Source: Bremia lactucae (Eukaryota; Oomycota; Peronosporomycetes; Peronosporales; Peronosporaceae). Taken from it: DNA of 59,922 nt. Shown piece by piece: positions 10,063 through 19,943 of this stretch (its first letter is position 1; each line of letters opens with the position of its first letter). The stretch lies in assembly GCF_004359215.1 (NCBI RefSeq), contig NW_027152213.1:1256657-1316578 (forward strand), written 5' to 3'. A program made the position numbers and the translations under genes. The notes under the pieces were generated by a model. That model saw nothing but the letters and a program-made list of their open reading frames with translations, was not told the DNA's origin and did not search any database.

Positions 10063-11077
10063 ATGACACGTGTCGGCACCTCAAGTACGGAGTATTGATA
10101 CTTAGTAGTACTAGATAAGTAGCATTTAGTAGCCTGATTTTTTATTGTAGTTTGACTGCTAAAAGATCTCATTATATAATAGTTGAGATATTCCTCTGTG
10201 AGTTGCTGTGTGGCTCTGTCACAAATGCCATCGCTTGAACCGAAACGGTTCGTGCATGATCTGCGTAGTGGCAACGTCAAGCAGATGTGCGTACTTGTCA
10301 CAGATAAAGTATACGTGGCCGATATTCAATCAGCAATGTATTTCCTGAGAACGAACGGTTCTCAGCAGCTCATCGATGGACGAAATTGTCCTCGATGAGA
10401 AGACTCGGATTGAACATTTTACGTCCCAATCCTGGAAGTTATAGAAGACAAAACCTTTATATAAGGATTAAATAATTTTAAGGAGGTATTTCCTAAATCA
10501 GTACCGTGCGAATTGCTCTATGGGTGAAAGGCACTCGACACGAAGTCGACCTAATCCCAGGTTCGAGGTACTGTGTGATGAAGCAATGGTCATTGCCTCG
10601 TGAACAAGTAATAGCGATCGACAAATTCTTTCCGAGCGCTTAGCAGCGGGATCATATGAGGGAATTAACTTCCTCGCATAGCTCTCCGACCTTCTGTGTG
10701 CGTAAACCTACAGGAGGATGGCGGATTGTGCATGGGTTCAATACACTCAACGCTGCAACGGTACCGGCTCAAAACGCCGATACCACAAAAATAAGTAATT
10801 ATTGATAGTATGTCAAAGGTACCATCTTTTCGTCCTTCGATCTGATGGATATATCCAATTCTTATGCGTGGACAGGACATCCCGTAAGCACCTCAAGCGG
10901 AATGCTATAGGCGTGGCTAGTCGTGCCTCAGATCCTTAGTAATGCCTCTGCGACAATAAACAGATGTGTAACTGATCTGTTAAGATCGGTGCGGGATTTC
11001 GATCCAATTATTTTGATGCCGTCTTCGTTCATAGCAGAGCCATACTCGGAGAGTCGGACGTCGAAGTACATCGTACC
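10063..11077 (+). pseudogene. Linker end and N-terminal RT of element C, inverted in place
   Basis: Plus-strand frames give PSLEPKRFVHDLRSGNVKQ (about 10227) of the protease-RT linker, then DLIPGSRYCVMKQWSLPREQ (about 10550-10600), FCVRKPTGGWRIVHGFNTL (about 10690-10750), and VRDFDP..FDAVFVHSRA with ESDVEVHRT near 11065. The RT continues on the minus strand at 10055. The end points carry a short inverted repeat, GGTACGA (10056-10062) and TCGTACC (11071-11077). Stops interrupt it. Confidence 0.75.
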
Positions 11078-11199
11078 CTCTGAGTCATAAAGATAATCCA
11101 GCAATATTCCCTGATGTACTGATACACATCCCGACTTTATGAGATAGTCAAAATAATTTAGTGTGTCACTAAACCAGTCACATGTGACCCCGTCACAGC

Positions 11200-11655
11200 A
11201 ATTGGGTTATCTCCGAAGTCAATTTCGGAGGCGAGAGATGAACTTTATAAGCGCCTACACTTGATCCATTGCTTACTAAGAAATTGATTGTCTCAGTTTC
11301 TTCTTTGGAACTTATTTTGAATGTTACCTGGGAACCATTGACCACAGGTTTCTGAGAACTTATTCCCACAGATTCTTGGGGACTTATTCACTCTAGCTTC
11401 ATTTGGGAGTATCCTTCCAAACTGCCTCTAGCTGTGACTGCGTTACCATAGCGATATCCTCTACGATCGACTCTCCAGTCGATCTAGGACTTTAGCAGTG
11501 TCTCTAATAGACAGGCGTCTCAGCTTTTCTTGGATGTTGCTTTTCAAGCGAGCATCCTTGTTTCGTACCACTCAACTTATTCAAATGGTCCAACTTCGAC
11601 GCTGCCTGTGCTTCTGCACAGCCGTCGGGATTTAACTCCACAGTGTGACGGGTAT
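11200..11655 (-). pseudogene. Protease-RT linker of element C
   Basis: Minus-strand sequence aligns at the DNA level with element E (44290-44830) and element G (52130-52500), for example the GGTGTAGGCGCTTAT / CCGAAGTTGACTTCGG region and the block that encodes DGCAEAQAAS. It contains several short hairpins and stops. It keeps the normal orientation of element C while both neighbouring blocks are flipped. Confidence 0.6.
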
Positions 11656-12215
11656 TCACACTCCCAATGCTAAACCAGCAACGTCAAAAGAATTTGCAGG
11701 CTTTTTGACGAAAGTTGCTCCTTACACACAAACATTGTGTGTTCCTGCCCCATGTGATGAAGTTAACCCATCACTTTGAAAATAAAGGTGTCAAATAAAT
11801 TGCCTTATAAGTTGAATGTTTGGCGTCGAACACTTGATTTCGACGCCAATCGCTAGACGATCGCAGGCTCAAGCTCATTGAGAGCAAAATCCTTCTAATG
11901 CGGATGACAGTGCGCCTAGCAACAGGCACATCTGTACCAGTAAAAGAACATGTAGTTGGTATCCAATACACGTTAAAGGGTAAACAGTACGACGCGTACT
12001 TGATTTGGGTGACAAATTTGATGTCATTCTTGGATTGCCTTGGCTCAAAAAGTAGAGCCATGTATAAATTGACAGCATCGAGCCGTGATGATGCCGGGCT
12101 CTCGTTCAACATGGGGCCATCTAATGAACGGCTTGGAGCGTCCAGAAGCGTATGGATGTCTAGCGAGTGAGTGCGATGGCCTCTCTTTGTTTAATCGTTT
12201 GCACGACTGTACACG
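11655..12215 (+). pseudogene. Retropepsin block of element C, inverted in place
   Basis: On the + strand this gives RMTVRLATGTSVPVKEHVVG and IQYTLKGKQYDA, then FDVILGLPWL-like sequence and INWQHRAVMMPGSR. These are the features of the gypsy aspartic protease, including the second-half ILGLPWL; the family active-site DTG segment is not clearly readable. The DNA aligns collinearly with element E + strand from about 43730 to 44250. The neighbouring gag (12220-13430) and linker (11200-11655) are on the minus strand. Confidence 0.7.
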
Positions 12216-12219
12216 ACCT

Positions 12220-13430
12220 CCTTCGCACCTACTGCCCCGAGCCTTTTTTGACGACCCCCTTGCCGTTGCGATTTCGCAATAGCGTCGGATCCGCGTCCTC
12301 CGCTGTTTGTAGCAGAAGGTCGATCTTTTCGTCAGTTTTTCAAGGCACTGGCCGTGGGACACTACACTTATAGGCGAAGTTACCCGTCTTTTGACAACGA
12401 TTACATTATTGTAATCGTTCGTAACTTGAAGAGCGAAGTCTCTCGCACTCTACACAAGAGAGGTTCATAGTATCTACACCTCCGTTTCCTTGTCGTCTCT
12501 GAGTACGATAAGCTCCAGAGTGAACAAAAGCCCGTTTCAGGCTGAAGCACGTTTGTTCCGCTACAAAAATCGCTTGGTCCAGCGTCTCTCGTTCGAGCCG
12601 GAATTGGTGGGTCTTGACAGGACCGTCCGCGAGACCCTTGATAGATACAGTTACCTTTGTGTGTTCATCGATCGGATTATTCACGATCCAACTAACCAGG
12701 TATCGTGTATGTTGGGCATAAGCGTGAAGGTCACGTTTGCCCCGCTGCAAACCCAAGAGCTCGGCTTGAGCTCTGAATTTTCCATGTGACGGGTCAAAGT
12801 TTGCCTGAGCCGGGTCTTACAGACCTCATTCGACCAAAAAAACTAATGGGTCGTAAAGCTAGTGCTCCAAGGCCCAGATTTTGACACGTCCCGCTAAGTT
12901 GGACATGCCAAATTTTACTTTCGTCGCTAATACGGCGAGCTTCAATGGCGTCGTCTAGTTCGGCGAGCCATCTTAAAAGGGAGTCGCCTTCGACTGCCTT
13001 AAACTTATAGATCTCTATCTTTAAGCTTTCGGGTCGACGTGGAAGCGTCGACCTACTAGCAGCATTTACATGCTGCTGTCACAACAGTTCTAATTGTTGA
13101 GCACCCTGCTATCTCAACAGCTCTGTGTGTTGAGAGCCTTGCTGAAGCAAGGCTACTTTCTCTTGAGCCCCGTCGAATTCGTGTTATATGAACTCGGCTA
13201 TACCGCATGTTGCTCGTCTCTTAGTAGAGTGAACAACATTGCGCTAACGGCTGGCCCGCCAACGACGGAACTCACCCGTTCGATCGCTCTTCATTCAAGG
13301 TCACTCAATGAGCGTACCCCTAACGCGTTACGTGATAGTTTTCTTGAGGGGCTCGAAATCTCCCTCCTTCTTCATTCAACATGTCCATGTTAAATGGAAC
13401 GTGCGTGGGCCGTTGACCGGTCTACGATGC
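12220..13430 (-). pseudogene. Gag of element C
   Basis: The minus strand gives LHAYAQHTRYLVSWIVNNP, HTKVTVSIKGLADGPVKTHQ, TLDQAIFVAEQTCFSLKRA and PYRTQRR-like sequence (12756-12406), the typical capsid-like core of oomycete gypsy Gag. The N-terminal part runs back to about 13400 and was recognised from DNA similarity to element E (42734-42940) and G. Frames are broken. No complete zinc knuckle is readable. Confidence 0.7.
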
Positions 13431-13437
13431 ACTACCA
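13420..13437 (-). other. Primer-binding site of element C
   Basis: Two bases inside the 5' LTR the minus strand reads TGGTAGTGCATCGTAGA. Elements F and G have TGGTAGCACTT at the same place. The first eight bases TGGTAGCA fit the 3' end of eukaryotic initiator methionine tRNA (UGCUACCA), the usual primer in this family; here one position has changed. Confidence 0.5.
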
Positions 13438-13439
13438 GG

Positions 13440-13936
13440 TGTAATTGAACACCCTTTGTTACTACTGTTTACAGTAGTAGACAACCTTCACGATTACCGG
13501 GAAGGTGAGGTGGCTCGATTGCTTCACGTTCATAACGTGTAGAGGAAGATTACAGGTCTTAGCTACCAAAAGTTGGCTCTAAGGCTTTTAGTATAGAGAA
13601 AAGTAAAACTGTATTGATATATCAAGCTCCTACGTAACGATCTTCTATCTACTACAGACTTTATCATATTAATAACAAATTATGTAGGCGCCTCCTTGCG
13701 CACCGCACAATTGTGTCTTGTGACGATTGGCGGGGTTGATTGAAACTTAAATCAACCAATCATTATAACTAATGTCTTATTGCATCAATATTACCAATTT
13801 TGGTATGTTCGAACTATCAAGTCAAATAATTAATAAAGATTATTATGTGTACTTCTTTGTTCATTTCCTTTCATAGAACATAATATTAATCATTTCTCTT
13901 TTAGGAAATAGTACTTAGTAAGGGGACACCGTTACA
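13440..13936 (-). repeat. 5' LTR of element C (LTR family C)
   Basis: In minus sense it begins TGTAACGGTGTCCCC and ends GGGTGTTCAATTACA. It aligns to the 3' LTR at 6952-7378 and to the LTRs of elements E and G. A palindrome near 13461-13481 corresponds to the 22-bp palindrome of the 3' LTR and differs from it by a paired, compensating change. Confidence 0.85.
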
Positions 13937-15483
13937 CCCACCATTTCATTAATCTTGAGTGTCAGTTGAATTTATGAGTATTAAAACGCGCCACCGTTCT
14001 TATAGTAGTTTGTAAGAAATTCTTTGATGTTTTTATCTTTATCTCGAAGAAGTGACCATATTTTGATACCACACTTTGCTCTTTTCAAAAGATCTTTGAA
14101 TTGAATTGACATAAGTTATGATTTGTACAGCGCCCTTATGTATCACTAAATTTAAAATGTTTTTGCAATAATGCAGGAAAGCTTCCTGAGTTTATTCCGT
14201 CACTGCCTAGCTAAGCTTTCAGCTTTGTCGGCAACAAAAGGCATGAAGCTGTAAAAACGGAGTCGGAGTCAAAAGTTAAGTCAAATATGACCTTTATGCG
14301 GAAAAGCTAATTCCTTGAGCCCCAGCCGTACTAATAACTTCCAGAAAAATATCAAAGGAACTAACTATTGCGTCCATTGACAATGTGTCGTGCTTGGCTT
14401 GTGGCGTTAGAATGACTAGCAAGTTAAAACAAATGTGACTTAATGGGGACTCGAGCAACATTAGGGCTTCTCTAGCTTACCGTTTACTCATTGCATGATT
14501 AAGCTGATACTTTATTACGTGATTTTGTCACATCTCAGGATCCTGCGCACCTGTGGCCCTTGATCTGAATCATGTGTTGAGCATCCAGTCTTCATTGGAT
14601 ACAGTACGATGGACAAGGGACAGTGGCTTCTCTTCTGCAGTCAGTTTGGTCCACAGCTTTTCTTATAGTCAATCCATTTTATAATTTGCTTTGAAGGTTA
14701 AGTGCTATAGAAAATGTAACATGTATATAGATGTGTGCTTTGAGAAAGCTCCATAGAAGACTCATCATCACCGAGATGGGCGAGTCGTGAAATTATTCGC
14801 TTAAGCGCTTAAAAATTGCCACAAGAGGAGATATATTACGGATGTTAATATAGTGGCTGGAGCGATTCAGCGTATTATTGATCTCATGGGCAAGATGCCT
14901 GGTACATTAACTGAAAGACTAGGCTTGCAACAAAGAGCTAAAAGGTTTGTAGCAGCTTTAAGCATATAGCGAAGAAGTGTAGAATAATTGTTGATCTTAC
15001 TTGTGAAATACTTGAAGCTACGGCTAGCGGCATCGCGTAAGAAAAGCCGCATACGATACGTAAAGTTTGCATCGACGATTTATGGATTGTGGCAGGATTT
15101 AACACATCCCCAAGAACATTATATCGTGCGGTATTTGAAAGAAACACAAAACAAAGGATCTTGGAATAATTTTGTAAAAGGATTGGCAAATGATGCGCTA
15201 GTAAAAATTTAAGATAATCATCTTAATTAAACTTATTCATCTTAAGTATATTCAGTACTGCGCATATTAACGCATAAGAAAGTTGCAGATGTAAAATGCA
15301 GGGACTGATACTAGTACCTACAAACGAGCATGTTTTCGTACGCATAGACCTTCGAACGGATGAAATTGGCTGGCTGGCATACATGAAATAGCCTTCTTCG
15401 ATACATTTTTTATAATCCGCTGGGTGCATAGCCTGCCTCGATAGAAATTCACATCTCTATAGCTATCCCTGTCGTACAAGATA
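13937..15483. other. Intergenic with an unrecognised coding-like relic (about 14860-15212, +)
   Basis: No gene can be supported. A + strand stretch from about 14877 to 15212 reads as broken but protein-like sequence (LMGKMPGTLTERLGLQQRAK, then KSRIRYVKFASTIYGLWQDL and NNFVKGLANDALVKI) and stops at TAA 15210-15212. I do not recognise it. It could be an exon remnant or chance. The rest is AT-rich without clear repeats. Confidence 0.3.
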
Positions 15484-16775
15484 TCAAGATACTGTGAAGT
15501 CAAATATTGGGCGAATGACGAGTGATTCCCACTCTACAAGCTGAAAGTATGACTCGAGCATTGGCAAGCGATTGCCAGCAACGGCCGAAGTGCTGCCGTA
15601 CTTGCCACGAATGGAGATCTGAAATCCGCCCTGTCCATCCATGTTTCGCGCAAATTTCCACATAAAAAACTCATCAGTCCACACGAGATGCTGTGCGTCA
15701 TTTGTCGCTGGTACCACGGATTTGCTAACGATAGCAAACGTATTCTTATCAATCGAAATGCGGTACACAAGCGTCATGGCGTGGCGTGGAAAGCTCTCTC
15801 CGACAAATTGATGAATATTGCGCGTCAAATACATGTTATCATTCAGCTTTTTTAAAATCTAATCAAATCAACACAGTCTGTAGCGTCAGAGCAGTAGTAG
15901 TACAACAAATTCTTAAAATTAACGTACACAGAACTTGTTGCGCCGGCGATGTAGTAGCTCTTGCTTTGCGTCATCGTAAAACATCTTCCATGTTTCATTA
16001 AAGACACAAGCCATGTCCACTTCGTTAAAACTTTTTTCAGAAAACGCGTGCATGTACATCGACTTGGATTCACGCTTAGTCTGCCATCCCATGTACGTGA
16101 CGGCTTCTCCACTTACTTGATACTCGAGCATCTCCAAAATAGCCTCCCGCGATGTCTTCTCGAGCTCTTCATCGGACGGATATTTGACATTTTTCATAAA
16201 TTGGATGCTATCAGTGGACGGCTAATTGCCACAACAAATCCATTGCAAAATACCCTTGAGTCTTATCAAATGCATTACTTTAATTCAGGGATTATGCGCA
16301 CGCACCGGCATGGCCTGCTGGATTTTTTCAGCAAAACGTTGGCGCTTGCGGTTTTCAGTCAGCAGAAATTCTTTTTGACGACGAAGACACTTGGTGAGCT
16401 CCATAACTTCAACGTATTTTTCAATTTTGTTCGAGCGCTCTAGCGAAAGATTTGACTTGTCCTGAGTAGCACGGGCCGCAATGCGATTGGCAAGTAAATT
16501 CTCCAGGCGCACAATTTCAATCCGCATCTGCTCATTATCCACCTACAGACGCACAACGCGTCAGTTCTTTTCAATTAGCACGTTAAAAGTGGTCACACTT
16601 GGACACTGCTTTCTAGGAAACGCACACCGGTCGAGTTCTTCGAGTACGGGCGGCTGGCTAAGTGTCTCTCATCGTAATAATCGTCGCTTCCAAGTACCGC
16701 CAGTGTGTGCTGCTCGTTCTCCACATCTAGCGCCATCGTCTGTCCGATCGCTGGTTCCCCGCTGCGAAACCTCAA
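15484..16775 (-). CDS. M96-like / START-type oomycete protein, 4 exons
   Basis: Member of a large oomycete-specific group often annotated as M96 mating-specific-like, with a basic/coiled-coil N-terminal part and a START-like lipid-binding fold; the molecular role is not established. Exons that join in phase: 16775-16599 (end uncertain), 16542-16306, 16221-15928, 15858-15484, giving about 360 residues. Exon 1 carries DDYYDERH; exon 2 is a heptad-like helix (NEQMRIEIVRLENLL); exon 3 has the family's YMGWQTKRES and FNETWKMFYDD; exon 4 has ISIDKNTFAIVSKSV and SYFQLVEWESLVIRP near the C-terminus. Introns of 56-85 bp use gtgcgt and gtacgt donors. Start could also be the internal ATG of MALDVENEQ. 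Confidence 0.7.
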
Positions 16776-17125
16776 ACCGCATAGCCTTGAAGGCCGTATA
16801 GTATCAGATTCCCCGCACGCATTCTAAGGATTAGAAATCTCACAGTACCGTAAGCCTGTGAGATTTCATAGAGACTATAGCTTTTTGGAGTGCTACACCA
16901 AACTAGTGTGACCAACGTAACTCTTTGTTTACACACTCTCGTCAGTCAACCCATCCACGTCTTCGCCCCGTCTGTGTTTATTCGACGCTCCTCAGAGGAC
17001 GCCCCTGCGTTGTCACTCGCAAAGTTGAAGCCCGAGCCAATAAGCTTCGCTTGGCTACGGGAGCCAGCGCTTCCGTGATCTGTCGTCACTTGTCAATTTC
17101 TGTGGCCTTGGTTAGCTTCAAAGAC

Positions 17126-17632
17126 ATGGGCGATAAGAAGAAAACGACATCGCGGTCACCACAAGCCGTTCCTATCTGTGGTACGTTTCGTGTCGCAGCG
17201 TCCGCAGCTTTCAATTTAAAATGCAGATACGTCTTTACGTTTGACGATGGGTTTAAGCACCTAGCGATGGACGAAGTTTAGAGAGTATGACGCCAATCGG
17301 CATGGAAGCCGAGTGGGATCCGTATGTCCACCGCAAACGTTTTGGGGTTGGTTTGCAGCCCATTGGGGTACGTCGTCTGTATTTCGAAAGGATACGAGAT
17401 TTTTTGAACAGCTTCTGACTTTCATGCAACTTTTTGATACTAGGGAGTACTCCGCAACGATTGGACGCCGCTTAACACGCCGTATACGCCGCAACTCATG
17501 AAGCTGCACTTGAAGCGGCACGAGGCTTATGATGAACGAGACGAGTACGATGAGCGCCCTGGTAAGCAATTTGTTACGACAATCAAGTCGAAGATCATTC
17601 TTGCGATGCAGCCGATTCAAAAAATTCGGTAA
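17126..17632 (+). CDS. Small hypothetical protein, 3 exons
   Basis: Exons 17126-17180, 17282-17367 and 17444-17632 join in phase to 109 residues beginning MGDKKKTTSRS. Both introns have gtacgt donors and TAG acceptors. The product is basic and polar, with WDPYVHRKRFGVG and a highly charged segment (HLKRHEAYDERDEYDERPG); it has no signal peptide or membrane segment. I do not recognise the family. It lies between two minus-strand genes. The gtaagc after the ERPG codons (17551) could be an alternative donor linking it to the membrane-segment frame downstream, but no phase-correct join was found. Confidence 0.4.
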
Positions 17633-17833
17633 ACGCCATCCTCGCTCTAACCTCGGACGTACGAGCTAACAAGTTGTTTGCTCTGCGGAGTAGGGTCGCG
17701 GTAGAGCGCATGGTGGCGACCATAGTGCCACGAATTATTCAAGAAAGCTCGTTATTTGCTAAGGTTTGTTTTCGCACGACATTGATGAAACCAACAGCAA
17801 ATGAAGTGGTTATTTTTTACACCTTGGTATATA

Positions 17834-18113
17834 GACGCGTCCGTGGATCGTGTGGCACTTCACAGCCGTGGTCTGTGTACCATTTGTCCTGCTTTTAAGT
17901 CCGATGCTTATTGCACTCAGCATTTGCACATCGCCGATTTGGATTTCCGGCTTTGTTGTTCTGGTCGCCCGTCTTCTCCTGCGTGATACTTCCACTATTG
18001 AGGATGAATTTCATCCTGATTTCGAAGAGGAAGAAGTAACGAGTCCGCACCATCCAAATTCCATGTACCGGCGTGCTCACCTCACTAACCACTATATTCA
18101 ACGAGAATGAATT
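17834..18113 (+). CDS. Possible small membrane protein or last exon (unrecognised)
   Basis: An open frame encodes two hydrophobic stretches (VCVPFVLLLSPMLIALSI and IWISGFVVLVARLLL) followed by an acidic tail (EDEFHPDFEEEE) and a stop at 18111-18113. No ATG opens the frame, so it would be a terminal exon. A coding-like stretch lies upstream at 17695-17770 (VAVERMVATIVPRIIQESS), but I could not join them with good splice sites. Function unknown. Confidence 0.3.
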
Positions 18114-18176
18114 AGCCAAACGTGTGAGATCATCAGATTTATTAAAATTCGTATCTTTTAACTTTTTAAAAATGAC

Positions 18177-19815
18177 TTAGACTGCTTTAAAAGTCACAAG
18201 TATCGCACCGACTAGAGCTGCCGCGACACTAACGAGAAATTGACGAGAAAAATTAAAAGATTGCGGTTTTGTCGATTCCAATGGTTGTTTCACGACGACT
18301 TCGTGTTCTGTTATCGTCTCAGCGTTCTCAATCGGAGTCTCCATCACTGTAGCCTCGATTGGATACGCTTCGCTGTCGTAGTGCAGGTGCACGTCTAAAA
18401 TTGAGCCAAGAAAGTCTGTAATCAGCACTTGATCAATGGAGCGGCCCAAATTGTCTGTTCGATAATCAGGCGTTGACTGAAGCATTTTCTGATCGTAAAA
18501 GTTGAAAAGATCGAGGAGTGTCCCATTGCGAATGGAGTCGCCAACTTTCATACGCTGCAGGTAATCGAGCGTCGAGAAGGTAAAGCGATCGATAACCGAG
18601 AGTCCTAACTACATTCATTAAACAACAATCTTTTACTACGCGTCGCGATGGCATAAAAAGTATTGAATGACTCAAACCTCGGAATCCGAGTGGTGAGCGT
18701 ATGAGTTCTCACCCGTCTTGGAGCTACCGATAGTAACCACCTTGGGAGACTTAAGCGCATTGGACAGAGTACCTGCCTGGCATGTGTCTACCATAAAGAA
18801 TATTTCATTGTAGCTGCGCTCTGGGTTAGACTACTAAATTTCATGATGCGTTGTTAACAGCAGCAGCACCTACCGCTTCTTCACGTGCATTTCTTCAATA
18901 GAATCAGCAAGATCTTGACTCGACATTTCTTCGAAATCCTACTTTAGTCAAGTAATTCACTATAAAGTCGAAACGATTATCGCAGGGAGGCGAATTCACG
19001 TGCCTGGAACTTTAAAAATCCATCGCCACCGTGTCCAGTCATGTAAAGCTGCAAGCAATATTAGTTCAATGAAATATGTCACCGCAAGCTCTAGGATCTC
19101 ACAAAAATGTTGCTGTTTTCATCCGTATCCAGCTTTTTTGAAGCGGGTGTCCCAGGTTCGTGACGGCCTACAAGCAACTGTTTCGTTCGAATAATTCACA
19201 ATTGACACATTCTCCCGCATTCCTATTTTACGCACCTGTAAGGACTGTGATGAAGTTGGCTACCGAAACCTCGGAGCCGCGATAATCGACTTCGACATTT
19301 TTCCCGTAGCTGCGCTTAACGGCACAAACATGACGAATGAATTCTGTGACAAGCTCTAAATCCAGGTTAATGAATCGTACAGATTAATCTTTTGTGTTCG
19401 GCTATTGAATACTTGTCCCGGAAAACAGTTGCGAGCATTGCACGGCATTTGATCCGCCAGCATCAGGATAATCTGCAGGAAGTTTCGTTAGACTTCAACC
19501 TAAGATCACATCGTCTTGCATTCCTATTCTTTTGTGTCTGACCTGGCTGTCTGGGATGCCGAGCCGCTTCACCGAATGGTAGAGTGATAAAGCATTTGCG
19601 ATGTGTCGGTAATTGCTCCAGAAGCGAGACGTGTCTACCTACAGAAGAGACGTAGCCTTGTCACACCTACGCTGTACAAGTCTTGATTATGTTCAACATT
19701 TACGTACAATCACAGCCCAATTGTTCGTGTGGCGATGGTAATTCTCTCCGAGAGCAGCATGAAGTGCCAGCAGTATAAGACTCCAAACCGAAATATTAGG
19801 ACGCGACATATTCAT
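18177..19815 (-). CDS. PIGK: GPI-anchor transamidase catalytic subunit PIG-K / GPI8, 9 exons
   Basis: Cysteine protease of family C13 that cleaves the C-terminal signal of precursor proteins and attaches the GPI anchor, acting in the ER membrane. Nine exons join in phase to 370 residues: 19815-19708, 19638-19543, 19472-19381, 19309-19236, 19167-19103, 19048-19004, 18938-18874, 18813-18678, 18608-18177. A signal peptide ([14 protein letters not shown]) opens exon 1; then [31 protein letters not shown], the catalytic histidine in MTGHGGDGF and the catalytic cysteine in MVDTCQAG; a single C-terminal membrane helix ([16 protein letters not shown]) ends it. Intron 6 (18939-19003) uses a GC donor; every GT choice breaks the frame. 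Length fits the family. Starts 128 bp from TFB1, divergently. Confidence 0.93.
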
Positions 19816-19943
19816 AAATGTTGGGATACAGGAAGGGTTACACTTATACTATATAACTCCATGATTCTGATCATGGGAGTACATTCGACAACGATCCTTA
19901 TATTGTAGAAGTGTAACCTGCCTCATAAATCTGAACTTGTAAA
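19816..19943. promoter_or_regulatory. Shared divergent promoter region of PIG-K and TFB1
   Basis: Only 128 bp separate the two start codons, so both 5' untranslated regions and promoters must fit here. An imperfect inverted repeat is visible around 19854-19882 (CTCCATGATTCTGATCATG). No TATA box or initiator is claimed. Confidence 0.5.

Larger units (their letters stand above)
6952..13936 (-). mobile_element. Element C: complete minus-strand chromodomain Ty3/gypsy with three inverted internal blocks
   Basis: Two LTRs of the same family bound a 7-kb element in minus orientation. The flanking pentamers TCCAC (6947-6951) and CCCAC (13937-13941) match at 4 of 5 positions, so it looks like one insertion. 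Read from 13936 down, the order is LTR, primer site, gag, protease, linker, RT, RNase H, integrase N-terminus, chromodomain, LTR: the normal gypsy order. However protease (about 11655-12215), N-terminal RT (about 10063-11077) and the integrase N-terminus (8981-9300) are on the + strand, that is, flipped in place. The integrase core is deleted. All pol parts carry stops, so the copy is dead. Confidence 0.8.

Noticed and set aside
8960..12290. Nested + strand gypsy inserted into element C
   Set aside because: The + strand blocks have no LTRs and each supplies exactly the part missing at that position of the minus element, so local inversion explains them better.
15961..16443. 160-codon + strand frame
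   Set aside because: Opposite strand of exons 2-3 of the M96-like gene, which splice in phase and show family motifs.
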